Below, one piece after another: positions 39,623 through 47,015 of a stretch of DNA of 64,000 nucleotides (positions within the stretch are counted from its first letter, which is position 1; each line of letters begins with the position of its first letter). The stretch is from contig NZ_MSTQ01000005.1 in NCBI RefSeq assembly GCF_001945365.1, forward strand, positions 310,001 to 374,000. The letters run 5' to 3'. A model generated the notes under the pieces. The model made no database searches and was not told the DNA's origin. It saw only the letters and a list, made by a program, of their open reading frames with translations. The translations under genes and the position numbers were made by a program. The stretch is from Pseudomonas reinekei (GTDB lineage: Bacteria > Pseudomonadota > Gammaproteobacteria > Pseudomonadales > Pseudomonadaceae).

Positions 39623-40802
39623 CAGGTCGAGTACCCAGGCCCATGGCCTGCCGAGCGAACCAGCGTTTGGCCGGCGGCAGCAGATCCAGACCCAGCAGCC
39701 CGAGATTACGGCCCAGCGAAACCAGCGGCTGGGTGCTGCCGAACAGGCGCGTGACCTGATCGGAAAAACCGACGGTGAGGTTCTGGTCCAGACGCTGACG
39801 CTCGCGATAGGCCTGCAAGGTCGCAAACTCGCCCGGTGACTGCTCGCTGGCGAGCAACGCATCGGCCAGCGCCTGGGCATCACGCAACGACAGGTTGAAA
39901 CCTTGCCCGGCAATCGGGTGCAAGCTGTGGGCAGCATTGCCCAGCACCGCCAGATGTGAACGCACCTGTTCTTCGGCCTCGACCAGCGCCAACGGGTACA
40001 GATGTCGAGCGCCAACCTGTTTCAACGTGCCCAGGCGATAACCGAACACGCCCTGCAATTCGCGGAGAAAACTGCGCTCATCCAGTGCGGCCAGGCGTTG
40101 CGCGTCCATCCCCAGACGGGTCCAGACCAAGGCGCAACGGTTGTCCGGCAATGGCAACAACGCCATCGGCCCATCGTCGGTAAAACGCTCGAACGCCATG
40201 CCGTTATGCGCTTCGCTCGGCGTGATGTTGGCGATCAGTGCGCTCTGATTGTAAGGCCGCTTCTTGATGCCGATCCCCAGTTGCTCGCGCAGGCCGGAGC
40301 GGCCACCATCAGCCAACACCGCAAGGTCGCACTCCAGGGTGGTTTCGTCATTGAGGGTCAGGCGATAGCCATCGGTGAGCGGCTCCATGCGGGTGACTTC
40401 CGCCGGGCAACGCCAACTGATGACGTCTTTGTCCAGGCCTCGCCACAGGCATTGGCCGAGCCAGGCGTTTTCCACCACGTAGCCCAGCGCCGGAACGCCT
40501 TCTTCCATGGCCGACAGCCGCGCCGTGGAAAAACGCCCGCGATCGGAAACGTGAATCTGTTTGATCGGCTCGGCACGGCGAGAGATCTCCTGCCAAACGC
40601 CCAGCCGCTGATAGATCTGCCGAGCGCCATAGGATAATGCCGTGGAGCGCGCGTCATAACTCGGCTGATAGGTATCGCCGGGCGCGAAAGGCTCGATCAG
40701 TACGATCTTCCAGCCCCGGGCCTTGGCCCCGGCCTGCAACGCCAAAGCGAGGCTGGCACCGACCAGCCCCCCACCGATGATTGCCAGATTGACTCGACTC
40801 AT
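39615..40802 (-). CDS. ubiH: 2-octaprenyl-6-methoxyphenol hydroxylase UbiH
   Basis: This 395-residue FAD monooxygenase of ubiquinone synthesis has an N-terminal GG-x-G FAD motif (LAIIGGGLVGASLALALQAG), the ADGGRSGLREQLGI NAD(P)H segment, and the GNAAHSLHPIAGQGFNLSLRD motif (consensus GDAAHxxxPxxGQG). The Asn in place of the usual Asp is also seen in UbiH. The ATG overlaps the pepP stop by four bases, so pepP-ubiH-DUF4442-ubiI probably form one transcript. Confidence 0.93.
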   Translation of the reverse strand: MSRVNLAIIGGGLVGASLALALQAGAKARGWKIVLIEPFAPGDTYQPSYDARSTALSYGARQIYQRLGVWQEISRRAEPIKQIHVSDRGRFSTARLSAMEEGVPALGYVVENAWLGQCLWRGLDKDVISWRCPAEVTRMEPLTDGYRLTLNDETTLECDLAVLADGGRSGLREQLGIGIKKRPYNQSALIANITPSEAHNGMAFERFTDDGPMALLPLPDNRCALVWTRLGMDAQRLAALDERSFLRELQGVFGYRLGTLKQVGARHLYPLALVEAEEQVRSHLAVLGNAAHSLHPIAGQGFNLSLRDAQALADALLASEQSPGEFATLQAYRERQRLDQNLTVGFSDQVTRLFGSTQPLVSLGRNLGLLGLDLLPPAKRWFARQAMGLGTRPDA

Positions 40803-42133
40803 GCCGCTTGTGTCCGCGCTTGCGCCATCAAGGCTTCGATTTCGGCGACCGTTTTCGGTACGCCTTTGGTGAGGATTTCACAGCCGGTTTTGGTGACCAC
40901 TACGTCGTCCTCGATGCGCACGCCAATGCCGCGCCATTTCTTCGCCACGCTCTGATTGTCCGGGGCGATGTAGATCCCCGGCTCCACGGTCAGCGCCATG
41001 CCGACTTCCAGCACGCGCCACTCGCCGCCGACCTTGTATTCGCCGACGTCATGCACATCCATGCCCAGCCAGTGACCGGCGCGGTGCATGTAAAACGCCT
41101 TGTAGGCTTCGCCGGCGATCAATTCGTCAACATTGCCCTGGAGCAAACCCAATTCGACCAGGCCCGAAGTGATCACCCGGACCGTCGCTTCGTGGGCCTG
41201 ATTCCAGTGTTTGTTCGGCGCGATTTCGGCAAACGCCGCTTCCTGCGCCGCCAGCACCAATTCGTAGATCGCCTTCTGCTCCGCCGAATACTTGCCGTTC
41301 ACCGGCCAGGTGCGGGTGATGTCGCTGGCGTAGCAGTCGATCTCGCAACCGGCGTCGATCAGCACCAGCTCACCGTCCTTGAGCACGGCGTCATTCTGCT
41401 GGTAATGCAGGATGCAGCTGTTGCGCCCCGTGGCGACGATCGAACCGTAGGCCGGCATCTTCGCGCCACCCTTGCGGAATTCGTAATCGAGCTCCGCTTC
41501 GAGACTGTACTCATACAACCCGGCACGACTGGCCTGCATCGCACGCACATGCGCCTGGGCAGAAATCCGTGCAGCCTCGCGCATCACCTTCACTTCTGCC
41601 GCCGATTTATACAGGCGCATGTCGTGCAGCAGATGATCCAGGGCAACGAATTCGTTCGGTGGCTGGGCGCCGAGGTTGGCCTTGGAGCGAATCACGTTGA
41701 TCCACTCCATCAAGTGCCGGTCAAATTCCGGGTTGCTGCCCATGGCCGAATACACCCGGTCACGGCCTTCGATCAGGCCAGGCAGGATGTCGTCGATATC
41801 CGTGATCGGGAAAGCGTCGTCGGCACCAAAGTCGCGAATCGCGCCTTCCTGCCCGGCCCGCAGTCCGTCCCACAGTTCACGCTCGGCGTTGCGTTCGCGG
41901 CAGAACAGGATGTATTCGCCGTGCACTCGCCCTGGCATCAACACCAGCACGGCCTGAGGCTCGGGAAAACCGCTGAGGTACTGGAAGTCGCTGTCCTGGC
42001 GGTAGACGTGCTCGACGTCACGATTGCGAATGGCGACCGCGGCGGCGGGCAGGATGGCGATGCTGTTGGGTTCCATCTGCGCCATCAGGGCCTTGCGGCG
42101 ACGGCTGTACTCCGATTTCGGGATATGGATCAT
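40799..42133 (-). CDS. pepP: Xaa-Pro aminopeptidase PepP
   Basis: This 444-residue M24B metallopeptidase removes N-terminal residues next to proline. The five metal ligands appear in order: Asp in LVLIDAGCEID, Asp in YASDITRTW, His in HRAGHWLGMDVHD, Glu in LTVEPGIYI and Glu in VRIEDDVVVT. It starts 26 bases after the YgfB-like stop. The association with ubiH and a YgfB-like gene is a conserved gamma-proteobacterial arrangement. Confidence 0.95.
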   Translation of the reverse strand: MIHIPKSEYSRRRKALMAQMEPNSIAILPAAAVAIRNRDVEHVYRQDSDFQYLSGFPEPQAVLVLMPGRVHGEYILFCRERNAERELWDGLRAGQEGAIRDFGADDAFPITDIDDILPGLIEGRDRVYSAMGSNPEFDRHLMEWINVIRSKANLGAQPPNEFVALDHLLHDMRLYKSAAEVKVMREAARISAQAHVRAMQASRAGLYEYSLEAELDYEFRKGGAKMPAYGSIVATGRNSCILHYQQNDAVLKDGELVLIDAGCEIDCYASDITRTWPVNGKYSAEQKAIYELVLAAQEAAFAEIAPNKHWNQAHEATVRVITSGLVELGLLQGNVDELIAGEAYKAFYMHRAGHWLGMDVHDVGEYKVGGEWRVLEVGMALTVEPGIYIAPDNQSVAKKWRGIGVRIEDDVVVTKTGCEILTKGVPKTVAEIEALMAQARTQAA

Positions 42134-42159
42134 GGGCAGATGGCGTTCCCTGGCTTTGA

Positions 42160-42717
42160 TCAGTGCAGCGACGGTTTGGCGGCAGCCGCCACGTCTTTCT
42201 TGGTTTCCGAGAACAGCAGCAGTGGCGCGACGCGCAGGTACTCCATGACTTCCATGTAATCGGACTCGCCGTCTTCGGACTCTTCCAGCGCGTCTTGCAC
42301 TTGGGAAATGGCTGCCAGGTCCTGCAGCACTTCGGTGGCCTCGGCGCTAAGGGCGCTGCTGTCACGGCAATTCAAGCCGAAGCCGCTGAGGAAACCCTGG
42401 CACCACTCGCCCAGTGCGGCGGCACGGTCGGTGAGCGGGGCATCGTCGGTTGGCAGCAGCAGGACGACGGTCACGTCATCGCCGGTGAGCTCGCCTTTTA
42501 CCATCTCTTGCAGGCCGATCAAGGCGTTGCGAACGTTGTCCTGCGGCTCGTTTTCCAGCAGCTCAGCGGCGTCGATCAGCCAGCCTTCGGCATCGAAACC
42601 GGCGCCGGCGCAGCTGCGACCGAGCAGCAGGCCGTGCAATTCGGCAGGCGATACATTGTGACCGCTGGACGTCAGCAGGGTGGCGAAGGCTTGGTACGGG
42701 GAATTCTGAATGGTCAT
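42160..42717 (-). CDS. YgfB/YecA (UPF0149) family protein
   Basis: This 185-residue acidic protein of the UPF0149 family is all-helical by composition, with the hallmark [18 protein letters not shown] and FLSGFGL segments. Its function is not established from sequence. It is the first gene of the probable YgfB-pepP-ubiH transcript. A divergent promoter region separates it from the zapB-like/zapA pair. Confidence 0.9.
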   Translation of the reverse strand: MTIQNSPYQAFATLLTSSGHNVSPAELHGLLLGRSCAGAGFDAEGWLIDAAELLENEPQDNVRNALIGLQEMVKGELTGDDVTVVLLLPTDDAPLTDRAAALGEWCQGFLSGFGLNCRDSSALSAEATEVLQDLAAISQVQDALEESEDGESDYMEVMEYLRVAPLLLFSETKKDVAAAAKPSLH

Positions 42718-42845
42718 GGGCAGCTAGGCGCCAGACGGCGCTATGTCTAGAATGAAGGCCTTGTATCCTACATCGACAGACTCGCCAAGACTATTAAAGG
42801 CTGTCCAGCTGTTACCGCTCATCAGACACACACTCAGTGGACAAT

Positions 42846-43055
42846 ATGGAAGACACCGACCTGCAAGCGCTGATGGCCAGACTCGAACTGCTGATTACCC
42901 GAGTCGAGCAACTTAAGAGCCAAAACGGACTCTTACTTGCTCAGGAAAAGACCTGGCGCGAGGAACGCGCGCACCTCATTGAAAAAAACGAAATCGCCCG
43001 GCGTAAGGTCGAATCGATGATTTCGCGCCTCAAGGCCCTGGAGCAAGACTCATGA
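42846..43055 (+). CDS. Small coiled-coil protein (TIGR02449 type, ZapB-like)
   Basis: This 69-residue protein is almost entirely a predicted coiled coil (LMARLELLITRVEQLKSQNGLLL). It belongs to the short family that sits immediately before zapA in many Pseudomonas. A GTG at 42837 would add three residues. I chose the ATG at 42846, with GTGGA upstream. It is translationally coupled to zapA (four-base overlap), and a role in Z-ring assembly is plausible but inferred. Confidence 0.82.
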   Translation: MEDTDLQALMARLELLITRVEQLKSQNGLLLAQEKTWREERAHLIEKNEIARRKVESMISRLKALEQDS

Positions 43056-43369
43056 GTTCAAGCAATAGCGTCACCGTGCAGATCCTCGACAAAGAGTATT
43101 CCATCATCTGCCCCCAGGAAGAACGCAGTAACCTGGTGAGCGCCGCCCGCTATCTGGACGGCAAGATGCGCGAGATCCGCAGCAGCGGCAAAGTCATCGG
43201 TGCCGACCGTATCGCCGTGATGGCCGCGTTGAACATCACCCACGACCTGCTCCACAAGGAAGACCGGCCGGATGTGCAGGTCAGCGGCTCGACCCGTGAG
43301 CAGGTGCGCGACCTGCTTGATCGCGTCGATCTGGTCCTCGCTACCGATCCGGACGTCACCAAAGGCTGA
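43052..43369 (+). CDS. zapA: Cell-division protein ZapA
   Basis: This 105-residue protein has an N-terminal beta-rich domain beginning VTVQILDKEYSIICPQEE, characteristic of ZapA. A helical tail follows (DRIAVMAALNITHDLLHKE). It stabilises FtsZ filaments at the division ring. It lies upstream of 6S RNA and the formyl-THF cyclo-ligase gene, the common zapA-ssrS-ygfA arrangement. Confidence 0.93.
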   Translation: MSSSNSVTVQILDKEYSIICPQEERSNLVSAARYLDGKMREIRSSGKVIGADRIAVMAALNITHDLLHKEDRPDVQVSGSTREQVRDLLDRVDLVLATDPDVTKG

Positions 43370-43388
43370 TTCGGCTCACCGCTTGGGG

Positions 43389-43394
43389 TATACT
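43389..43394 (+). promoter_or_regulatory. -10 box of the 6S RNA promoter
   Basis: TATACT lies seven bases upstream of the inferred 5' end of 6S RNA. A clear -35 was not assigned. Confidence 0.55.
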
Positions 43395-43400
43395 CCCCTC

Positions 43401-43577
43401 ACTCCCTGGGGTGTTTGCCAGTTGGCGATGTCCCTGAGCCGATTTGCTATACCCTGGAGGTTGCACGTTGGGCTGGTGTGCATGTCCGCTAGACGGAAAG
43501 CCTTAAAGCCTACTGCAACTTCCACCTTGAACTTTCGGGTTCAAGGGCTAAGTCGACAGCGACACATTCGGGGAGCC
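43401..43577 (+). ncRNA. ssrS: 6S RNA (SsrS)
   Basis: This 177-base region matches 6S RNA by position (between zapA and the 5-formyl-THF cyclo-ligase gene) and by conserved blocks: GTCCCTGAGCCGAT, GTGCATGTCCGC, GAAAGCCTTAAA, and CACCTTGAAC..GGGTTCAAGGG. The ends pair (ACTCCCTGGGGTGT with ACACATTCGGGGAG), giving the long closing stem with a central bubble. It mimics an open promoter and binds sigma-70 RNA polymerase in stationary phase. Ends are estimates to within a few bases. Confidence 0.93.
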
Positions 43578-43588
43578 TGATTCCAGTC

Positions 43589-43622
43589 CGATGCCGGTTT
43601 AAATACCGGCATCGGCGTTTTT
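43589..43622 (+). terminator. Terminator after 6S RNA
   Basis: The perfect ten-base stem CGATGCCGGT/ACCGGCATCG is followed shortly by a T-run. It lies between 6S RNA and the cyclo-ligase gene. Confidence 0.85.
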
Positions 43623-43664
43623 ACGGGTACGCTTTACGTATCCGTACTTTCGAAGCCCGAATTC

Positions 43665-44270
43665 ATGACCGAACCTGCGCTGCTACCCCGCCCGCAACTT
43701 CGACGCATGCTGCGCAAGGCCCGCCGCGCACTGACACCCAGTCAGCAGCGCCAGGCCGCACGCGGGCTTTACAAGCAATTGGCCCAGCAACCGCTGTTTC
43801 GCCGCGCCAGACACATCTCTCTCTATCTGCCCACCGACGGTGAAATCGACCCGCGCCTGCTGCTGCGTGCAGCTCAGCGGCGAGGCAAGGCTACCTATCT
43901 GCCGGTGCTCAGCGCCTGGCCACGAACCAAAATGGTGTTCCAGCGCATCCGCCCCGGTGAAAAGCTCAGGCCCAACCGCTTCCGGATTCTCGAACCCCGG
44001 CACAACCTTGCCCGACAACGCAAAGTCTGGGCGCTGGACCTGGTGCTGCTGCCGTTAGTGGGGTTTGACGATGTCGGCGGTCGGCTGGGGATGGGCGGCG
44101 GTTTCTACGATCGCAGCCTGGCTTACCTGGCGCGTCGAAATGACTGGCGCAAGCCGACGCTGCTGGGGCTGGCCCATGAATGTCAGAAGGTCGAGCGATT
44201 GGCTCAAGCGAGCTGGGATGTGCCGTTGCAGGGAACGGTCACGGACAAGGCCTGGTATTACGTAGGCTAG
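43665..44270 (+). CDS. 5-formyltetrahydrofolate cyclo-ligase (YgfA-type)
   Basis: This 201-residue ATP-dependent enzyme converts 5-formyl-THF to methenyl-THF. It has a basic N-terminus, the LYLPTDGEIDPRLLL segment, and the phosphate-binding GFDDVGGRLGMGGGFYDR motif. Its position just after 6S RNA is conserved in gamma-proteobacteria. It is functionally linked to the folate product of the glycine cleavage genes ten kilobases away. Confidence 0.93.
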   Translation: MTEPALLPRPQLRRMLRKARRALTPSQQRQAARGLYKQLAQQPLFRRARHISLYLPTDGEIDPRLLLRAAQRRGKATYLPVLSAWPRTKMVFQRIRPGEKLRPNRFRILEPRHNLARQRKVWALDLVLLPLVGFDDVGGRLGMGGGFYDRSLAYLARRNDWRKPTLLGLAHECQKVERLAQASWDVPLQGTVTDKAWYYVG

Positions 44271-44304
44271 ACGCCACTGCAATCAGCAGCGTCGATAAGA
44301 CAGC

Positions 44305-44460
44305 TTAGCGTTTGAACGCCGTCGACTGTTGCTGCAACTGGGCAACCTCAACCGGCGCATCGGTCTTGTTGGCCCACAGGCTTTGGGCATAGCCAGTGGT
44401 CACGACGCCGAGGCCGAACAAAATAACCAATATCCATAGTAAATCCGGTTTGCGTTTCAT
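44305..44460 (-). CDS. Short single-membrane-helix protein
   Basis: This 51-codon gene runs from an ATG at 44460 to a TAA at 44305. It starts MKRKPDLLWILVILFGLGVV, a basic start followed by one hydrophobic helix of about 18 residues. A short polar tail follows (VAQLQQQSTAFKR). Its composition and order (charged start, single helix, polar tail) make it a credible inner-membrane protein or anchor rather than chance. No function is known. Confidence 0.7.
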   Translation of the reverse strand: MKRKPDLLWILVILFGLGVVTTGYAQSLWANKTDAPVEVAQLQQQSTAFKR

Positions 44461-44657
44461 CGATTGCCCCCCAAAGGCATATCAACACGATGACAGCAGC
44501 GGTTTCCGTTTTGTAGGCCGTGCAGCAGCGTCAAGCTTTAAAGGCCGGCATTTTGCGGCAACGTGAACCGCTGCGCAAATGCTGGCGTCAACCGACTGTC
44601 GGTTTGTCATAAGATTGCCCGACAACCTGCCCACTGACCTCGCAAGGAGCAAAAAAC

Positions 44658-45107
44658 ATGGCCTATTGGCTGATGAAATCCGAGCCCGACGAACTCTCGA
44701 TCAAAGGCCTGGAGAAGCTTGGCAAAGCGCGCTGGGATGGGGTTCGCAACTATCAGGCGCGTAACTTCCTGCGGGCCATGGCGGTGGGGGATGAGTTTTT
44801 CTTCTATCACTCCAGCTGCCCGGAGCCAGGGATTGCCGGGATCGGCAAGATTATCGAAGCCGCGTATCCCGACCCAACGGCGCTGGAGCCTGAAAGTCAT
44901 TACTATGATCCCAAAGCCACACCGGAGAAAAACGCCTGGAGCGCGATTGATGTCGCGCATGTCGAGACGTTTTCCAAGGTACTGAAGCTGGACTATCTCA
45001 AGCAACAGACGGCACTGGCCGAGATGCCGTTGGTGCAGAAGGGCTCGCGGCTGTCGGTGATGCCGGTGACGGCCGAGCAGTGGGCGGCTGTGATGGAGCT
45101 GCGTTGA
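44658..45107 (+). CDS. EVE domain-containing protein
   Basis: This 149-residue protein is all EVE domain, starting MAYWLMKSEPDELSI and carrying WDGVRNYQARNFLR and the FFYHSSCPEPGIAGIG segment. EVE folds resemble PUA/YTH modified-base binders. A role in binding modified nucleotides is inferred from the fold. AAGGAG lies 8-10 bases before the ATG. REP elements and other small conserved genes surround it. Confidence 0.9.
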   Translation: MAYWLMKSEPDELSIKGLEKLGKARWDGVRNYQARNFLRAMAVGDEFFFYHSSCPEPGIAGIGKIIEAAYPDPTALEPESHYYDPKATPEKNAWSAIDVAHVETFSKVLKLDYLKQQTALAEMPLVQKGSRLSVMPVTAEQWAAVMELR

Positions 45108-45117
45108 AATGCTTTTT

Positions 45118-45180
45118 TAGGAGCTGGCTTGCCAGCGATGGCGATCTTGAGGGCGCTATCGCTGGCAAGCCAGCTCCTAC
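45118..45180. repeat. REP palindrome pair (GGCTTGCCAGC type)
   Basis: TAGGAGCTGGCTTGCCAGCG and its complement lie about 20 bases apart, between the EVE gene and the FliL-like gene. Confidence 0.85.
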
Positions 45181-45191
45181 AGGATCCAGCA

Positions 45192-45599
45192 TTACTGGAT
45201 GATCAGGTTGTTGAACAACAAATCCTCAACCACCGGCTTACCGGTTTCATCGTTCATGATCTGCTGGGTCTGCTTCAACGCTTCCTGACGCAGCTTCTCT
45301 TTGGCCTCAACGTTGTTCATCGTCTCGGTAGTCTGCTGGGCAAACAACGCCACGAGCTGATTACGAATCAGCGGTTCGTTGGCCTTGACCGCTTTGGTCG
45401 CCTCTTCGCCGGTCACCCGCAACGCCACGTCGGCCTTGTAGACCTTGAGTTTCGGTGTGCCATCCAGCCCGTAATTACCCACGAACGGCGGGCTCAGGGT
45501 GATGTAATTGACCTTTGGTGCTTCACCTTCTTTGGCTTCTTCGGCCACCGCTGCCACAGGCAGAGACAGGGCCAGCATCAACATGATCCACGCTTTCAC
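45192..45599 (-). CDS. FliL-like periplasmic/inner-membrane protein
   Basis: This 135-residue protein starts with GTG at 45599 (AGGAGCG upstream). It has a signal-like N-terminus (MKAWIMLMLALSLPVAAVAEE) and a FliL-type domain (PPFVGNYGLDGTPKLKVYKADVALRV; TMNNVEAKEKLRQEAL). FliL proteins sit at the flagellar motor, but isolated FliL-like proteins outside flagellar clusters occur in Pseudomonas. No flagellar genes are nearby, so motility is only a possibility. Confidence 0.8.
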   Translation of the reverse strand: MKAWIMLMLALSLPVAAVAEEAKEGEAPKVNYITLSPPFVGNYGLDGTPKLKVYKADVALRVTGEEATKAVKANEPLIRNQLVALFAQQTTETMNNVEAKEKLRQEALKQTQQIMNDETGKPVVEDLLFNNLIIQ

Positions 45600-45749
45600 A
45601 ATTCGCTCCTTATTCGGTTTGCGGCCTAGCATAACGACCCGCCGCGCAAGCACAAGCTTATGGCTGACTATCAGGGCCGGGCATGCTCGTTGACCCATCG
45701 ACTCACACACCTACACTTATCGGCCATCACTCCCAAAGGAATAGCCTTG

Positions 45750-46727
45750 ATGAAAGCCGTGCTGTGCAAAGCCTTCGGCCCTGCCGAATCGCTGGTGCTG
45801 GAAGACGTCGCCAGTCCTGTCGCGAAGAAGAACGAAATCCTGCTGGACGTGCACGCCGCGGGGGTCAACTTCCCCGATACGCTGATCATCGAGGGCAAGT
45901 ACCAGTTCAAGCCGCCCTTCCCGTTTTCACCGGGCGGTGAAGCGGCCGGCGTGGTCAGTGAAGTGGGTGAAAAGGTCAGCCACCTGAAAGTCGGTGACCG
46001 GGTCATGGCCCTGACCGGCTGGGGCAGTTTCGCCGAGCAGGTCGCGGTGCCGGGCTACAACGTGCTGCCGATTCCACCCTCGATGGACTTCAATACCGCC
46101 GCCGCCTTCAGCATGACCTACGGCACCTCGATGCACGCACTCAAGCAGCGCGGCAACCTGCAACCGGGTGAAACCCTGCTGGTACTCGGCGCCTCCGGCG
46201 GTGTCGGCCTCGCCGCTGTAGAAATCGGCAAAGCCATGGGTGCCCGGGTAATCGCCGCCGCCAGCAGCGCCGAAAAACTCGCCGTAGCCAAGGCTGCGGG
46301 GGCCGATGAACTGATCAACTACAGCGAAACCAGCCTCAAGGACGAAATCAAACGCCTGACCGATGGTCAGGGCGCCGACGTGATCTACGACCCGGTGGGC
46401 GGTGACCTGTTCGACCAGGCCATCCGCGCCATCGCCTGGAACGGCCGCCTGCTGGTGGTCGGCTTCGCCAGCGGGCGCATTCCCGAACTGCCGGTAAACC
46501 TGGCATTGCTCAAGGGCGCAGCGGTACTGGGCGTATTCTGGGGCTCATTTGCCCAGCGCCAGCCGCAGGACAACGCCGCGAACTTCCAGCAACTGTTTGG
46601 CTGGTTTGCCGAAGGCAAGTTGAAACCGCTGGTGTCGCAGGTGTATCCGCTGAGCAACGCAGCTCAAGCCATCAATGATCTCGGCCAGCGCAAGGCGGTC
46701 GGGAAGGTGGTGGTGCAGGTTCGCTAA
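45750..46727 (+). CDS. NADPH:quinone oxidoreductase family protein (medium-chain dehydrogenase/reductase)
   Basis: This 325-residue zinc-free MDR protein has a GroES-like N-terminal half (AAGVNFPDTLIIEGKY) and a Rossmann half with LVLGASGGVGLAAVEIGKAMGARVI near residue 150. It lacks the structural-zinc cysteines of true alcohol dehydrogenases. AAGGAAT precedes the ATG at 45750. A longer frame exists upstream but overlaps the FliL-like promoter region. The substrate is unknown; quinones or enals are typical. Confidence 0.88.
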   Translation: MKAVLCKAFGPAESLVLEDVASPVAKKNEILLDVHAAGVNFPDTLIIEGKYQFKPPFPFSPGGEAAGVVSEVGEKVSHLKVGDRVMALTGWGSFAEQVAVPGYNVLPIPPSMDFNTAAAFSMTYGTSMHALKQRGNLQPGETLLVLGASGGVGLAAVEIGKAMGARVIAAASSAEKLAVAKAAGADELINYSETSLKDEIKRLTDGQGADVIYDPVGGDLFDQAIRAIAWNGRLLVVGFASGRIPELPVNLALLKGAAVLGVFWGSFAQRQPQDNAANFQQLFGWFAEGKLKPLVSQVYPLSNAAQAINDLGQRKAVGKVVVQVR

Positions 46728-46747
46728 ATCCGCGCTGGACATATTGA

Positions 46748-46783
46748 GAAGGCCAAAGCAACTCACAAGCTGCTCTGGCCTTC
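46748..46783. terminator. Hairpin after the quinone oxidoreductase gene
   Basis: GAAGGCCA/TGGCCTTC arms plus a partly paired inner stem form a strong hairpin 20 bases past the stop, but no T-run follows. It marks the left edge of the AT-rich accessory island. Confidence 0.5.
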
Positions 46784-47015
46784 ACTTCCAATACACAAAT
46801 TGTTTCTATTCAGTATCAACATCAACAGCGAAATATTTAGCGGTAAATATATAAATCCCCCTTCCAAAAAATTGCGTTAACTTCCCAATTACAGATCAAT
46901 GCGCCGGCAAACTCTAAAACCTACAAGCCAAGCATATGAGATGTTCTGCTATCAGCCTCGCTCTCAATTGGAAAGCGTAATCTGAATTCGGGAATAATTG
47001 ACATGGAGTCGTCAT
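46784..47015. other. Left flank of the bacteriocin island
   Basis: This AT-rich stretch has no open gene. A GGAG precedes the toxin ATG. I looked for a LexA box (CTGT-N8-ACAG), as expected for SOS-controlled bacteriocins, and did not find one. Confidence 0.5.

Noticed and set aside
46784..47015. LexA (SOS) box before the bacteriocin
   Set aside because: No CTGT-N8-ACAG pattern was found by eye; nothing better than partial matches.
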